Positions 5,303 through 6,482 of a stretch of DNA of 6,482 nucleotides are shown here, piece after piece. A program made the position numbers and the translations under genes. Each line of letters starts with the position of its first letter. Within the stretch, counting starts at the first letter, position 1. The DNA comes from CAYLGY01 sp964383325. Lineage in GTDB: Bacteria; Pseudomonadota; Alphaproteobacteria; Rhizobiales; Rhizobiaceae. Location: NCBI GenBank assembly GCA_964383325.1, contig CAYLGY010000116.1:1-6482 (forward strand). Direction: 5' to 3'. The notes under the pieces are model-generated. The model did no database searches and was not told the DNA's origin. It worked only from the letters and a program-made list of their open reading frames with translations.

Positions 5303-5734
5303 TCAGTCCGGCAGGACCATCCGCCCGCGCGCATCGAGCGGCATCAGCGGATTGAACGCGACTTCCCACAAATGCCCGTCCGGATCGGCGAAATAGCCGG
5401 AATATCCGCCCCAGAACACTTTCCGCGGCGGCTGGACAGCCCGTGCGCCACTGTCGAGGGCGAGCTGGAACGCGGCATCCACTTCGGCTTCGCTGCCGAG
5501 ATTATGCGCCAGCGAGCAGGCGGAAAAGCCTGCGTCGGCCAGCTCGACGCCTGCATCCTCTGCAAGTTCACCGCGCCCGAAAAGTGCGAGCACCAGCCCA
5601 TCCAGCGCGAAGAAGGCAATTGCCGGCTGGCTGGCGCCGGACCGTTGCCAGCCGAGCCGTTCATAGAATTGCGCCGCGCGCTCGACATCGGCAACGCCGA
5701 GCGTCAACAGGTTGATGCGCGGCGCCAGCTTCAT
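5303..5734 (-). CDS. VOC (glyoxalase/bleomycin resistance fold) family protein
   Basis: A 143-residue protein with the vicinal oxygen chelate fold, built of two beta-alpha-beta-beta-beta repeats. The first repeat begins at INLLTLGVADVERAAQFYER (residues 7-26), with the typical helix before LGW. The second ends in YFADPDGHLWEVAFNP (114-129), the clearest family mark, with E124 a candidate metal ligand. The region VFWGGYSGYF (106-115) is common in the VOC subgroup annotated only as glyoxalase-like. Members bind metals and act as lyases, dioxygenases or antibiotic-binding proteins, but this sequence does not tell which. GGGGA on the minus strand, six bases before the ATG, supports the start at 5734. 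It follows clpA on the same strand after a 44-bp gap without a terminator T run, so co-transcription is possible. Confidence 0.85.
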   Translation of the reverse strand: MKLAPRINLLTLGVADVERAAQFYERLGWQRSGASQPAIAFFALDGLVLALFGRGELAEDAGVELADAGFSACSLAHNLGSEAEVDAAFQLALDSGARAVQPPRKVFWGGYSGYFADPDGHLWEVAFNPLMPLDARGRMVLPD

Positions 5735-5756
5735 CCACTTTCCCCGTCAGGACCCT

Positions 5757-5771
5757 TGCGCCGCCGGCGCA
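5757..5771 (-). repeat. Small hairpin between clpA and the VOC gene
   Basis: TGCGCC (5757-5762) and GGCGCA (5766-5771) pair perfectly over six bases around a 3-nt loop in the 44-bp gap. There is no T run, so it is not a terminator; it could affect mRNA processing or simply reflect the base composition. Confidence 0.3.
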
Positions 5772-5778
5772 TGGCGTC

Positions 5779-6482
5779 TCACTCGCCGCGTCGCGGCAAT
5801 TGCGGAACGCTGCTGCGCCTCGGCCGTCCGGGCTTGCCGGTCGCGCCGATGGTTTCGGGCTCGCTGGGCGCAGCTTTCGGCTTCGCCCGCTTCGCCTTCG
5901 CCTTGCGCGGCGCCGGGCTCTTCGGCCGCACCGGCGCAGATTCGGGCAGAATTTCGAGCTTGAGCCTTTCCTCCCCATCCTCGCCGGTTTCCACCGCGAC
6001 CTTGACCGTGCCGCCCTTCTTCAGCGGCCCGAACAGCAATTCCTCCGCCAGGGGCTTCTTGATATGCTCCTGGATCACCCGGCCGAGCGGGCGGGCGCCC
6101 ATGCGCTCGTCATAGCCGCGCGTCGCCAGCCACGCCACGGCCGGTTCGGTCAGTTCGAAGATCACGCCACGCTCGGAAAGCTGCGCCTCGAGCTGCATGA
6201 CGAATTTCTGCACGACCCGGTGAATGACCGGCACCGGCAGGGAGCCGAACGGGATGATCGCATCGAGCCGGTTGCGGAATTCGGGCGTGAACAGGCGGTT
6301 GATGGCTTCGATATCGTCGCCTTCGCGTTTCGAGGAGCCGAAGCCGATCGCCGATTTCTGCATGTCTGACGCGCCGGCATTGGTGGTCATGATGAGCACG
6401 ACATTGCGGAAATCGATCTGTTTGCCGTTATGGTCGGTCAGCTTGCCGTGATCCATGACCAGCAGCAGGATGTTGAACAGGT
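5779..6482 (-). CDS. clpA: ATP-dependent Clp protease ATP-binding subunit ClpA, C-terminal part (partial at right edge)
   Basis: The last 233 residues of ClpA, the AAA+ unfoldase that feeds substrates to ClpP. The frame is open to the right edge, where LFNILLLVMDHGKLTD marks the region after Walker B of the second ATPase domain. MTTNAG (genomic about 6373-6390) is sensor 1, IGF (6340-6348) is the ClpP docking tripeptide (IGL in E. coli), FTPEFRNRLD holds the arginine finger, and GARPLGRVIQ is sensor 2. The IGF loop and the MDHG..TD start separate ClpA from ClpB, which lacks the docking loop. Full ClpA is about 750-800 residues, so about 30% is here. After KLEILPESAP the last 50 residues (5779-5931 with the stop) are a basic tail with 15 K/R, 10 P and only 3 acidic residues, unlike E. 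coli ClpA. The ATG at 6456 is internal, not the start. Confidence 0.95.
   Translation of the reverse strand, partial: LFNILLLVMDHGKLTDHNGKQIDFRNVVLIMTTNAGASDMQKSAIGFGSSKREGDDIEAINRLFTPEFRNRLDAIIPFGSLPVPVIHRVVQKFVMQLEAQLSERGVIFELTEPAVAWLATRGYDERMGARPLGRVIQEHIKKPLAEELLFGPLKKGGTVKVAVETGEDGEERLKLEILPESAPVRPKSPAPRKAKAKRAKPKAAPSEPETIGATGKPGRPRRSSVPQLPRRGE

Noticed and set aside
5779..5931. ClpA tail as a frameshift artefact
   Set aside because: The tail reads as a coherent low-complexity K/A/P-rich segment that continues smoothly from the ATPase domain and ends in a normal stop, so a frameshift is possible but not indicated.
5222..6115. 297-codon plus-strand open frame across the VOC gene and clpA
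   Set aside because: It is antisense to two recognised genes and crosses the gap between them; no family features.
1..6482. CRISPR array, tRNA, rRNA, transposon or phage genes
   Set aside because: I saw no regularly spaced repeats, no cloverleaf sequence, no terminal inverted repeats and no transposase or phage-like protein on either strand.

Overview
This window looks like ordinary chromosomal core DNA from a GC-rich alphaproteobacterium. The evidence is the protein character: an L13 opening with a KPAEV..KKW block, an S9 opening MAELSSL with a KKYGKAKARRSFQFSKR end, a type 2 (about 311 residue) ArgC, and ClpA with an IGF docking loop. The order thioesterase, rplM, rpsI, speB, argC is, from memory, like the order in rhizobia and relatives; I could not check it here. 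No phage, transposon, CRISPR, tRNA or rRNA signal is visible. I do not see a previously undescribed system; the most interesting material is in the untranslated leaders and in one protein tail.

Layout: (1) 1-1364, minus strand, the N-terminal half of valyl-tRNA synthetase, open at the left edge. (2) 1365-1574, a divergent intergenic region with a candidate valS promoter, a stem-loop next to the valS ribosome binding site, and two tandem 11-bp palindromes. (3) 1575-2039, plus strand, a PaaI-type hotdog thioesterase. (4) 2040-2230, a gap with mutually exclusive inverted repeats, a T7 run, a strong sigma70-type promoter and a roughly 95-nt leader with two hairpins and a 26-codon upstream ORF whose stop overlaps the rplM start. 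(5) 2231-3168, rplM-rpsI, overlapping, closed by a clear intrinsic terminator at 3195-3225. (6) 3278-5207, speB (agmatinase) and argC (N-acetyl-gamma-glutamyl-phosphate reductase), four bases apart. (7) 5208-5302, a convergent gap with a perfect 9-bp hairpin. (8) 5303-5734, minus strand, a VOC/glyoxalase-fold protein. (9) 5779-6482, minus strand, the C-terminal part of clpA, open at the right edge, with an unusual 50-residue basic, proline-rich tail.

How the genes relate: valS, rplM and rpsI serve translation. speB and argC meet at arginine: ArgC is a step in making it, while agmatinase turns the arginine-derived agmatine into putrescine and urea. ClpA is the unfoldase partner of ClpP. The thioesterase and the VOC protein have no assignable substrate.
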